NCBI GenBank assembly: GCA_017743585.1
Contig: JAGHYP010000018.1
Coordinates: 1 to 17,855 of the forward strand
Source: Chloroflexota bacterium
GTDB taxonomy: Bacteria; Chloroflexota; Anaerolineae; Aggregatilineales; UBA2796
Direction: 5' to 3'
Length of the DNA stretch: 17,855 bases
Both the position numbers and the translations under genes were made by a program. Positions 7,859 through 16,336 of the stretch are shown one piece after another. The notes under the pieces are model-generated. The model was not told the DNA's origin and ran no database searches. It saw only the letters and a list, made by a program, of their open reading frames with translations. The stretch's first letter is position 1, and every line of letters starts with the position of its first letter.

Positions 7859-9019
7859 TCATCCACTCATGGGTTGGCGCGCAAGCAGCGTGCTGCGCGC
7901 AGCCAGCTCTTCCGCCAACTTCACCATTTGCGTGGCGACGATTGAGGTCGGCTGAAGTAGCACAATCGGCATCCCTGCTTCCACAGCTTGGGCTGCCAGC
8001 TCAGGCGCAGGCGTGATCATGGCAAGAATCCTTTGCCCAAGCGCTTGCTCAACGTCTTGCCATGTCACATGCGCCCGAGACGGCGTGCGATTGACGACCA
8101 CAACGCTGACTCGCCCGCGCCCTAAGCCGAGTCCTTCCAGCTCGCTGAGCATCTCGCGTGCCATGTGCAGCGAGATGCGGCTCGGCTCGCTCACCAGCAC
8201 AACCTGATCTGCCTCACGCACGAGCCGCGCGTTCAAGCGCGTCAATCCGCTGCCCAAGTCCACCAACACATAGCGCGCTAGGCCGCGCAGCCCCTTGAGC
8301 GCTGCAACTGCTGAGTCCACGTTGACGCTGAGCATACCATCTCTGGGGCGTGATGAGCTGAGCAAGAGCTTCAAGCCGCTCGGATGGGCTGCTAACTCTG
8401 CCTCAATGGTGCACGGCACGACCTCCGTCGGCGCGCGTCCAAGCAAGTTGACCATGCCGGCTGCGCGCGGCGCGTTCAGCGCCAAGCCGAGGCTGCCTTG
8501 TCCGAGTCGGATATCGGCGAGGATGCTCGGCTCTTTCTGCTGCATGGCTGCTGCGATGTTTGCTGCCAGCGTGGTGGTGCCAACGCCGCCCTTCGCGCCT
8601 AGAAAGGCGACGACCGCGCCGCTTTCTGCCGCGGCGCGCTGTTGCGCCGCGCTGCGCGACAAAAGCGCCTTTACGCGCGAGGCGAGTTCAGCAGGATGAG
8701 TCGGTTTGGAGAGATAGTCATCAGCGCCTGCCTCAAAGCCTTGCACCTTGTCGTCGATCAGCGTCTTGGCAGTGAACATGATGATCGGGATTGGCTGTGT
8801 GATCGGGTTAGCGCGCAAGCGGCGGCAAATCTCGTAGCCGTCCAGATCAGGCATCATCACATCGAGGATGATCAAATCGGGACGCTCAGCAGCGGCGCGC
8901 GCGATGGCTTGTGTGCCGTTGCTCGCCGCTGTCACTTCGTAGCCTTGCCGTTGCAGCAACAGACTAATCAGTTTCAGGCTGTCAATGTCGTCATCAACTA
9001 CCAAGATTCGCTCAGCCAT
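7859..9019 (-). CDS. Receiver domain fused to CpaE/TadZ-like MinD/ParA-family ATPase
   Basis: 386 residues in two parts. Residues 1-122 are a complete receiver: Asp10/Asp11, phospho-acceptor Asp53 (LIILDVMMPDLDGYE), Thr83 and Lys105 (LSKP). Residues 135-380 form a MinD/ParA-type ATPase of the CpaE/TadZ group. Its deviant Walker A is GAKGGVGTTT (141-150), with signature Lys143 present but the usual P-loop lysine replaced by Thr147, as is common in CpaE. Walker B-like YVLVDLGSGL is at 250-259, and VVVVNRTP follows. CpaE/TadZ proteins localise Flp/Tad pilus machines at the cell pole; phosphorylation could control that, but no tad/cpa gene is visible here. The downstream neighbour is gatB, 6 bases away. 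A promoter-like sequence lies at 9054-9082. The role as a pilus positioner is inference from family only. Confidence 0.9.
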   Translation of the reverse strand: MAERILVVDDDIDSLKLISLLLQRQGYEVTAASNGTQAIARAAAERPDLIILDVMMPDLDGYEICRRLRANPITQPIPIIMFTAKTLIDDKVQGFEAGADDYLSKPTHPAELASRVKALLSRSAAQQRAAAESGAVVAFLGAKGGVGTTTLAANIAAAMQQKEPSILADIRLGQGSLGLALNAPRAAGMVNLLGRAPTEVVPCTIEAELAAHPSGLKLLLSSSRPRDGMLSVNVDSAVAALKGLRGLARYVLVDLGSGLTRLNARLVREADQVVLVSEPSRISLHMAREMLSELEGLGLGRGRVSVVVVNRTPSRAHVTWQDVEQALGQRILAMITPAPELAAQAVEAGMPIVLLQPTSIVATQMVKLAEELAARSTLLARQPMSG

Positions 9020-9053
9020 GCTCAGCGCGTCTTTCTCATGCCCTCTTGCGCGC

Positions 9054-9082
9054 AGTTTAGCACGCGCTGCTTATCTGCGCAA
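9054..9082 (-). promoter_or_regulatory. Putative promoter for the receiver-CpaE ATPase and gatB
   Basis: Read on the - strand: TTGCGC (9077-9082) as -35, a 17-base spacer, then TAAACT (9054-9059) as -10, with TG one base upstream of the -10 making it an extended type. It lies about 35 bases before the start at 9019, in the 113-base gap after the glycosyltransferase gene. The -35 matches only 3 of 6 consensus bases. Confidence 0.35.
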
Positions 9083-9132
9083 TCTAGTGCGCACAGATGC
9101 TGTGAACATGAGAATCTAGGTTTGGCGGGCAG

Positions 9133-10227
9133 CTAGCGCGGCAGCGCGCCTTGCACAAGCGCGTCAAAGGCTTGGTCGTAGGCGGCGATCAGCGTCCGCC
9201 AATCGAATTGCGCGATGTGAGCGCGCAGCGCCTCAGGCGCGGGCGTGTACAGCGTGCGCAAAAGCGCCGCGACCAGCTCGCCTTCGTGGTATAGGCACAG
9301 CTCGTGGTAGGCGCTCGGCACTAAGGCGGGATAGTTCAAGCGACGCGGCATGATCGGCAGCGCGCCACAATAAATTGCCTCTGCCATGCTGACGCCGAAG
9401 AAATCTTGCACAGCGCAACTGACGGCGTGCGTCGCCTGCCAGAGCAGCCGCGCGTAGTCTTCAAAACGCTCGGCGTAGCCGTAGTGCAGCAAGCGGCTGC
9501 CAAGTCGCTCGCGCAGCGGCTCGAAGACGTGCTGCGTGTGACCGATTGGCTCGCCTGCCAAGATGACGCGGAATTCCACGCCGAGCGCCATCAGCTTCTC
9601 AAGCGCGCGCGCGAACAATTCAGGTCGTTTATCGTATTCCCAGCGGTGATTCCACAGCAAGGTCGGCACGCTGCGCGTTTTCGGCGCCGCGTAAGCGTCA
9701 TAAGCAGCAAAATCTATGCCGACGGGCAGCACACGCGCCTTTGCCGCGATCTGCGAGACCGTCTCTAGCTCGTTGTGATCGGGATAATGCTTGAGCAAGC
9801 GTGGCAGCTCGTCTAAGAACTCGCGCATGTGGAAGGCGCTGTTGAAGAACACAGCATCAGCGGCGAGCGCGCTGGTATAGTTGGTGAACGCGATCTTCAA
9901 GTCGCGCTTGACGCGCTCGCCAGCAGGGTAGGTGAGCTGATTCTCGTGAAAGTAGACCGCGCTCGGCAGGTGGGCAGTGCGGTGGCGCGTCAAGGCGAGG
10001 AATGTGGTCAGGTCGAGCATGTCAGAGGCGACGATCAAGTCAGGCGCGCAAGCGCTTTGATTGAATTGACGCGCCAAAGTGACGGCGCCGCCTTGCATAC
10101 GCCATTGCCAGAAGCTGCCTGGCAAGGTGAGCGCTTCAATGGTGTGTCGGCTGAAGCGCTGCAGACCGCGCAACCACGCAGCGTGCGAGCCTGTGTCGAA
10201 AGGCTCTAGCAGGAGTACAGTGGACAT
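9133..10227 (-). CDS. DUF3524 glycosyltransferase, tRNA-queuosine alpha-mannosyltransferase (GTDC1/QTMAN)-like
   Basis: A 364-residue GT-B-type glycosyltransferase. Its N-terminal half has the hallmarks of DUF3524: LLLEPFDTGSH (residues 5-15), LPGSFWQWRM (35-44), SDMLDLTTFLAL (68-79), YFHENQLTYP (92-101) and FFNSAFH (127-133). The C-terminal half is a family-4-like nucleotide-sugar domain with NHRWEYDKRPE (193-203) and QDFFGVSMAEAIYCGALPI (274-292), where Glu283 lies in the expected E-x7-E-like donor site. The vertebrate homologue GTDC1 mannosylates queuosine-34 of tRNA(Asp). Whether bacterial members do the same is not something the sequence shows. It follows the CBM48 gene by 45 bases on the same strand. 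The ATG at 10225-10227 has no clear Shine-Dalgarno sequence, but homology begins immediately after it. Confidence 0.85.
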   Translation of the reverse strand: MSTVLLLEPFDTGSHAAWLRGLQRFSRHTIEALTLPGSFWQWRMQGGAVTLARQFNQSACAPDLIVASDMLDLTTFLALTRHRTAHLPSAVYFHENQLTYPAGERVKRDLKIAFTNYTSALAADAVFFNSAFHMREFLDELPRLLKHYPDHNELETVSQIAAKARVLPVGIDFAAYDAYAAPKTRSVPTLLWNHRWEYDKRPELFARALEKLMALGVEFRVILAGEPIGHTQHVFEPLRERLGSRLLHYGYAERFEDYARLLWQATHAVSCAVQDFFGVSMAEAIYCGALPIMPRRLNYPALVPSAYHELCLYHEGELVAALLRTLYTPAPEALRAHIAQFDWRTLIAAYDQAFDALVQGALPR

Positions 10228-10272
10228 GCGAGCGGACTGCGCCGCACGAGTCAGCGCGGCGCAGCGCGAGGA

Positions 10273-10584
10273 TCACTGCTCAGGCGGGTAGGTGGTCACC
10301 ACAGAGTTATCGCCGCTGAACGGATTCGGGACGTACTTATCGGCATTCCAGTCGTTGTGCCATGTTGTGCCATTCACCAAGTAGCGGTACTGGAACTCGC
10401 GGTTGAGCGGCAAGTCTATCACGATCGTAAACGTGCCGTTCTTCTTCTTCTCCATGGGATGCGAGGTCTCGTTCCAGTTGTTGAAGTCGCCTACGAGGTG
10501 GATCGTCTCCGCGCCCTCGGCAATGGCGGCTGGCGCCTCAAAAGTGACCTTGCACTTGGTCTTCAGGAAGCTCTTCTTGATCAT
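10273..10584 (-). CDS. Stand-alone glycogen-binding (CBM48 / isoamylase early-set) domain protein
   Basis: A 103-residue protein consisting of one CBM48/E-set immunoglobulin-like domain. The signatures are IHLVGDFNNWNE (residues 28-39), FQYRYLVNG (64-72), WHNDWNADKYVPNPF (75-89) and DNSVV (92-96), the pattern of AMPK-beta glycogen-binding domains and of the N-termini of glycogen-branching and debranching enzymes. Trp37 and the YRY/W75 region would form the glucan-binding face. I chose the ATG at 10582-10584 because a strong GGAAGGAAGG precedes it by about 7 bases; the frame stays open further upstream, but homology does not. There is no catalytic domain and no signal peptide, so a cytoplasmic glucan-binding adaptor or targeting role is plausible but inferred. 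It may be the first gene of the - strand run that continues with the glycosyltransferase. Confidence 0.88.
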   Translation of the reverse strand: MIKKSFLKTKCKVTFEAPAAIAEGAETIHLVGDFNNWNETSHPMEKKKNGTFTIVIDLPLNREFQYRYLVNGTTWHNDWNADKYVPNPFSGDNSVVTTYPPEQ

Positions 10585-10625
10585 CGTCAGCCTTCCTTCC
10601 TGCGCGAAAAATTGGCTTAGTACAG

Positions 10626-10636
10626 ATTCTATCACA
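10626..10636 (-). promoter_or_regulatory. Putative extended -10 promoter for the CBM48 gene
   Basis: Read on the - strand, TGTGATAGAAT gives an extended -10 (TGA then TAGAAT at 10626-10631), about 42 bases before the start codon and leaving room for the strong Shine-Dalgarno sequence. No good -35 is spaced at 17 bases; TTGAGC at 10644-10649 is too close. Confidence 0.35.
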
Positions 10637-10751
10637 AAGCATGGCTCAACAGACAGAGTGAACATGGCGGCGCTCGGTTGCGCGCACGAGTTGGAGCTGC
10701 GCTGTGCGCGCACTTTGAGTGAGGGACAATCTGTCATGCGTTTCACTCAAT

Positions 10752-10762
10752 TGTGCTACGAT
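10752..10762 (+). promoter_or_regulatory. Putative extended -10 element on the + strand
   Basis: TGTGCTACGAT carries the same extended -10 pattern as the one at 499-509, here with the hexamer TACGAT (10757-10762). It is followed by AGGAG at about 10764-10768 and a GTG at 10782, so it could serve the doubtful small frame listed next. No -35 is visible. Confidence 0.25.
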
Positions 10763-10781
10763 CAGGAGCGGGCGATAGCTT

Positions 10782-11186
10782 GTGCCTGACTCGCAACAGG
10801 CCTCAGCGCATTGGCGAGAGAACGCTCTGAAATGGCTGAAGCTCGCGGCCGCTTGCGCGAGCACCTTGTACGCATTCGCCTGGCCGACCTTGCCGCAGCG
10901 GAAAACGTGCCAGCGATACCTCATTCACGATTTGCTCAGCTCGCGCAACGACTTGGAAGGCATGACGCGCACAGGCCATGACCTGAGCCTCAATCGCGTC
11001 AGACTCCAGCTGCGCGAGATCCGGCTGCGCGAGATCGAGAATAGCGCTCAAGGCACGCACACCGCGCAGAAGCGCAGCGCGCCTGAAGGTGAGCCGACGC
11101 TCTCAGCGCTTCTCAACTTCAGCGCTGCGCCGATTGTCTTGCCATCCAGTGGCTGCGCTCAAGAGATCATCATGACGGCGCCTTGA
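10782..11186 (+). CDS. Doubtful small open reading frame, hypothetical
   Basis: A 134-codon frame from GTG (10782) to TGA (11184-11186), behind an extended -10 and an AGGAG 12-13 bases before the GTG, which is longer than ideal. The product would have a moderately hydrophobic stretch, LKLAAACASTLYAFAW (about residues 19-34), then a charged part with a near-tandem LREI repeat. I recognise no family. Another + frame (10790-10981, with ATG at 10832) is also protein-like (ERSEMAEARGRLREHLVRIR), which may mean a frameshifted relic instead of a live gene. The stop overlaps the -35 of the upstream dnaG promoter. Apart from this, the 717-base gap between 10584 and 11302 holds only promoter-like elements. 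Confidence 0.22.
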   Translation: MPDSQQASAHWRENALKWLKLAAACASTLYAFAWPTLPQRKTCQRYLIHDLLSSRNDLEGMTRTGHDLSLNRVRLQLREIRLREIENSAQGTHTAQKRSAPEGEPTLSALLNFSAAPIVLPSSGCAQEIIMTAP

Positions 11187-11210
11187 CATTCTAGCTTTAT
11201 GGCATATGTT
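11183..11210 (+). promoter_or_regulatory. Putative distal promoter of the dnaG-rpoD operon
   Basis: A perfect -35 TTGACA (11183-11188), a 16-base spacer and TATGTT (11205-11210, 4 of 6 consensus bases) lie about 90 bases upstream of the dnaG start. They are read directly from sequence; activity is inferred. Confidence 0.5.
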
Positions 11211-11246
11211 GGCTGCACTTTCAAAGCCAAGATGATCATATCCATC

Positions 11247-11275
11247 TTGTGAGTGACCTTCGCTGAAGCTATAAT
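11247..11275 (+). promoter_or_regulatory. Putative proximal promoter of the dnaG-rpoD operon
   Basis: TTGTGA (11247-11252), a 17-base spacer and a perfect TATAAT (11270-11275). This would start transcription near 11282, leaving a leader of only about 20 bases with GGGGA (11290-11294) before the TTG start. It is the strongest sigma-70-type promoter I see in the window. Confidence 0.6.
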
Positions 11276-11301
11276 TACCAGCATTTAGCGGGGATGGCGC
11301 G

Positions 11302-13314
11302 TTGTCGGTTGCTCAAGAGATTCGAGCGAAGCTCGACTTGGTGCAATACATCCTGCAAAGTGGCGTTCCATTGCGCAAGAAGGGGCGCTACTTCACAGCG
11401 TGCTGTCCGTTCCATAGCGAGAAGACGCCCTCCTTCGTCGTCTTTCCCGACTCGCAGACTTGGCATTGCTTCGGCGCGTGCGGCACGGGCGGCGATATTT
11501 TCACCTATGTGCAGCGCCGCGAGAACGTGGACTTCGCTGAGGCGCTGCGCCTTCTGGCTGAGAAAGCGGGCGTTCAGCTGCGGGCGCGCACGCCTGAGCA
11601 GCGGCAACATGAGGCGCGCCTTGAACGGCTGCGCAGCCTGCTGAGCGAAGCGGCGCGTTTTTATCATCAGCGCTTGCTGAACGCGCCTGATGCTGCTGAG
11701 GCGCGCGACTATGTGGCGCGGCGCGGCTTGAGCGAGGCGACTCTGGCGCAATTTCAGATCGGTTACGCGCCTGAGAGCTGGAACGCCGTCTCAGAGCGCT
11801 TGAAACAGATTGGCTACACTGAGCAAGAATTGCTAGAAGTTGGCTTGCTGGCGCGCCACGAGGAATCTGAGCGCGTTTATGATCGCTTCCGCGACCGGCT
11901 GATGATTCCAATCTGCGATGAGCGCGGTCAGGTGATCGGCTTCGGGGCGCGCCAGCTCAAGCCCGAAGCGCAGCCGAAGTATCTCAACTCGCCGCAGACG
12001 CCCCTCTTCGATAAGAGCGCGACGCTCTTTGCCCTGCATCATGCGCGGCGCAGCATCCGCGAGAGCGAGACGGCGGTCATCGTCGAGGGATACATGGATG
12101 CCATTCAAGCGCACCAGCACGGCTTCACTAACGTTGTCGCACAGATGGGCACTGCGCTGACTCAAGCGCAGCTCAAAACGCTGAGCCGCCTTGCGCGCCG
12201 CCTGATCCTCGCTCTTGACGCGGACGAAGCAGGCGCCAAAGCAACCTTGCGCGGTCTGGAAGCAGTGCGCCAAGCCGCCTCGGTTGAGCGCATCTTCGTC
12301 GATCCGAGCGGAGCGCTGCGCGAATCAAGCCGCCTGAACGTGGAATTGCAAGTGGTCACGCTGCCGAATGGCAAAGACCCTGACGATTTGATTCGCGAGA
12401 ATCCACAGGCGTGGCGCGATCTGATCGCCAGCGCGCAGAATGTGGGGGAATACGCGATCAACGCCGCGGTCGCCAGTTTGCCTGCCAATGCCACGCTCGC
12501 CGAGCGCGAGCAGGTCGCTCGCGAGCTATTGCCGCTGCTGCTAGCGACCGAGAACAATTTGCAGCAGCAGGCGAATGTGCAGCAACTGGCGTATAAGCTG
12601 CGCTTGGGCAGCGGCAAGGCGCTCTTGGAATGGGCAGCGCAGCACATCAAGCGCGCAAGCCGCCAAGCCGCGAGCGAAACAGCGAGCGAGTCTGCGCCGC
12701 TGCCAACAATCTCGCACAGTGAGGCATTGCAGGAATACTGCCTGGCAGCGCTGCTGCAATATCCGAATTTGCTAGCGGAGGTGCAGCGCATGTTTCGGCA
12801 GCTCGCCAGCGAGGAGCCGGCAGCAGAAGCCGATCTGCAGCCGCTGTGCGCCGCTGATTTCACGCGCCCTGACCTGCGCGCCATTTTTGAGGTCTTCTTG
12901 CGCGCATGCGCTCAGTATGATGAGGATTGGCTTAGCTTTATGCACCGTCACTTGCCGCTCGACCTGCATCCGTTGGTTGAGCGACTGCTGCAAGCGCGCC
13001 TAGAGCTGTATGAGCAGCACTTGCGCCAGACGCCAAATCTTGCGCCGCGCGCGTTGAGCAAGGATATAGCTGTTTTACGAGAGATGAACGCGTCGCAATC
13101 CGATGAGCAGCTGCATCGCGCTACTTTGCCGCGCCATGCGCTGATGCTGCGCCTTGCGCGTCTGCGGCGCGAATGCGCTGAGTTGAACTATCTGTTGCAA
13201 GAAGCCGATGAAGCGCGCGCGCAAACTTACCTGCAGCGCAATGCGCTCTATTTGCGCGCCATTCGCGCTCTGATGCAGGCGGCGCACGCACAGCCAATGC
13301 CCATTCGGCACTGA
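11302..13314 (+). CDS. dnaG: DNA primase
   Basis: A 670-residue DnaG, which synthesises RNA primers for replication. The N-terminal CHC2 zinc finger has Cys35 and His38 (CCPFHSEKTPSF) and Cys56...Cys60 in CFGACGTGGD; compared with the common CFGCG there is one extra residue between the last two cysteines. The RNA-polymerase core and Toprim follow: YLNSPQTPLFDKS (228-240), VEGYMD with Glu262 (261-266), MGTALT, LDADEAG with Asp306/Asp308 (305-311) and KDPDDL (358-363). Residues from about 400 onward form a poorly conserved helical helicase-interaction region. The start is TTG at 11302, supported by GGGGA 7 bases upstream and by homology (VAQEIRAKLDLVQYI). A nearby ATG at 11294 is out of frame. 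It is followed by rpoD after 24 bases. Confidence 0.96.
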   Translation: MSVAQEIRAKLDLVQYILQSGVPLRKKGRYFTACCPFHSEKTPSFVVFPDSQTWHCFGACGTGGDIFTYVQRRENVDFAEALRLLAEKAGVQLRARTPEQRQHEARLERLRSLLSEAARFYHQRLLNAPDAAEARDYVARRGLSEATLAQFQIGYAPESWNAVSERLKQIGYTEQELLEVGLLARHEESERVYDRFRDRLMIPICDERGQVIGFGARQLKPEAQPKYLNSPQTPLFDKSATLFALHHARRSIRESETAVIVEGYMDAIQAHQHGFTNVVAQMGTALTQAQLKTLSRLARRLILALDADEAGAKATLRGLEAVRQAASVERIFVDPSGALRESSRLNVELQVVTLPNGKDPDDLIRENPQAWRDLIASAQNVGEYAINAAVASLPANATLAEREQVARELLPLLLATENNLQQQANVQQLAYKLRLGSGKALLEWAAQHIKRASRQAASETASESAPLPTISHSEALQEYCLAALLQYPNLLAEVQRMFRQLASEEPAAEADLQPLCAADFTRPDLRAIFEVFLRACAQYDEDWLSFMHRHLPLDLHPLVERLLQARLELYEQHLRQTPNLAPRALSKDIAVLREMNASQSDEQLHRATLPRHALMLRLARLRRECAELNYLLQEADEARAQTYLQRNALYLRAIRALMQAAHAQPMPIRH

Positions 13315-13338
13315 TACTTGTGAGGAAGGCGTTCTATC

Positions 13339-15002
<1,664 letters not shown>

Positions 15003-15006
<4 letters not shown>

Positions 15007-15986
15007 GCCATTCTGTAGCGCCCATCTCGCTCTTGACCTTGTTCGCTCTGGCAGGCGTTGGGCTTGGCAGCGTGATCGCCGCTGAGATGCAGCCGCCTGC
15101 CGCTGTGCTCGCCTATGCCGACCGTCAAGAGCGGGTGATGCCTGACGGTGCGGAACGTACGCTCTCTACAGCTGCGGAGCTGCGCCTTGTACACGCGCAG
15201 CTCGATTTGATGAGCGGCGCGCGCTTCGCGCTCAAGCGCCATCACAACTCGCTCCTCAACGGCTGGCAGGTAGCAGTAGCGCTCTTCGAGGGACAGTTGA
15301 ATGGTCTCGTGCAGCCGAAGAGCGCCGCGTATCGTTTCACGCTGAAGGCAGCAGGCGGAAGTGTTGAGATCGGCGAGGCAAGCGCATTTCTCGCTTATGG
15401 CTTGCCGAACGGCGATCTGTTGTTCGGCATCACGGAAGGGCGCGCGCGCTTGCTGCCGAGCGGCGCTGACGTACAAACGCTCGATGAGCGGCAAGGCTTG
15501 CGACTCAGCGCCGATGGAAGCCTGACGCGCTTGGATTGGGCAGTCGTGCGCGCTGCCGCTTATCGCGCTGATGGCGCACCGCTCGCGCTGCCGCTCACGC
15601 TGACCAGCTCACAAGGCATCACGTTCACTTTCCAGACAGGGCAAGTCATTGGCGTGCCTGCAGGGACGTATCGTGTCGCTGCCCAAGCGCTCGTCCCTTA
15701 CGTCGTTGATGGACTGCGCCTGACGGCTGATCAGCCTATCGGGCTGGCTTTCACCTTTGGCGAGGTCGTCTTCCGCAGCGCAGCGCAAGGCGTCACGTCC
15801 GCGATCGCCAACGAGATCGCCTTGCGCTTGGCGGGCAGCGAAACCGCTTGGCGCATACCCCTTGGCGAGCCGCTGATCGTAGCGCCCGGCAAGTGGTCTT
15901 TCCTTGTGCAATACGCCAACAATCCTGAGCAACGGCTAGAAGCGACTGTCATCGCGGGCAAGCGGACTGAGCTCACAGTGCGTTGA
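15003..15986 (+). CDS. FecR-like secreted or membrane-anchored protein, function unknown
   Basis: 327 residues if the GTG at 15003 is the start; GTGA overlaps the rpoD stop, which suggests translational coupling. Residues 8-27 are a hydrophobic signal peptide or anchor. The middle (about 55-175) has the beta-rich FecR-like repeat pattern: LMSGARFAL, VAVALFEGQLNGLV, YRFTLKAAGGSVEIGEASAFL, GITEGRARLLPSG, then a QGLRLSADGSL turn. The C-terminal part (about 195-327) is also beta-rich and ends with no second helix. True FecR proteins sense an outer-membrane signal and control an ECF sigma factor through an N-terminal anti-sigma helix; that cytoplasmic part is absent here, so a direct anti-sigma role is unlikely. 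More likely it is an extracytoplasmic wall- or polymer-associated protein carried in the operon. Confidence 0.7.
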
Positions 15987-15992
15987 TGCCAA

Positions 15993-16022
15993 AAGCGTCC
16001 CTCACAGCCGTAAGAGACGCTT
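15993..16022. terminator. Terminator-like hairpin after the dnaG-rpoD-FecR-like operon
   Basis: AAGCGTC (15993-15999) and GACGCTT (16016-16022) form a 7-bp stem with a 16-base loop that can add two further internal pairs. It begins 7 bases after the FecR-like stop. On the - strand the stem runs into TTTT, so it could act in either direction between these convergent genes. Confidence 0.4.
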
Positions 16023-16286
16023 CACTTCACGAATTGTCACAAATTGTTCACCTCGGCGTTCCGCACGCTCGGCGAATTGCCCACTCTGCGCTCCCTAGCG
16101 CTCGCGATCTGAGCCGTTTTGCGCGATTAGCTTGATCAACTTGACGCCCATGAACGCCTAGGCATGCCGAGAATTGCTCAAGACAGCAAGAACCACGACT
16201 ACGCAAATGGAGGGTCGCCGTTCTGAGCGCAGGCGCGCGACGCGCTTCAAGCCTTCGTCGCTGAAGTACGTCGGCGATGAGCGTCT

Positions 16287-16318
16287 CTTGGTCGCGCTGT
16301 GAGCGCGGCGCGACCAAG
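16287..16318 (-). terminator. Perfect 11-bp hairpin downstream of the nicotinamidase gene
   Basis: CTTGGTCGCGC (16287-16297) and GCGCGACCAAG (16308-16318) are perfectly complementary around a 10-base loop. It lies about 20 bases past the nicotinamidase stop as read on the - strand. There is no T-tract, so it is either a factor-independent terminator of the strong-stem type or an RNA-stability stem. Confidence 0.45.
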
Positions 16319-16336
16319 CAACAGTGCGTGCTAGAC

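Larger units (their letters stand above)
15987..16336. other. 350-base convergent intergenic region without a gene
   Basis: Between the FecR-like gene (+) and the nicotinamidase gene (-). It contains two hairpins, listed separately, and a short imperfect direct repeat (AATTGTCAC at 16032-16040, then AATTGTTCAC at 16042-16051). An open - strand frame covering much of it has no recognisable protein pattern. I see no tRNA or small-RNA signature. Confidence 0.5.

Noticed and set aside
10585..10746. N-terminal extension of the CBM48 protein to an ATG at 10746
   Set aside because: The strong GGAAGGAAGG site is positioned for the ATG at 10584, the -10 element lies inside the extension, and the extension has no homology.
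12162..12884. 240-codon - strand open frame opposite dnaG
   Set aside because: Ser/Ala/Cys/Arg-rich, shadow-like composition, fully inside a well-conserved gene.
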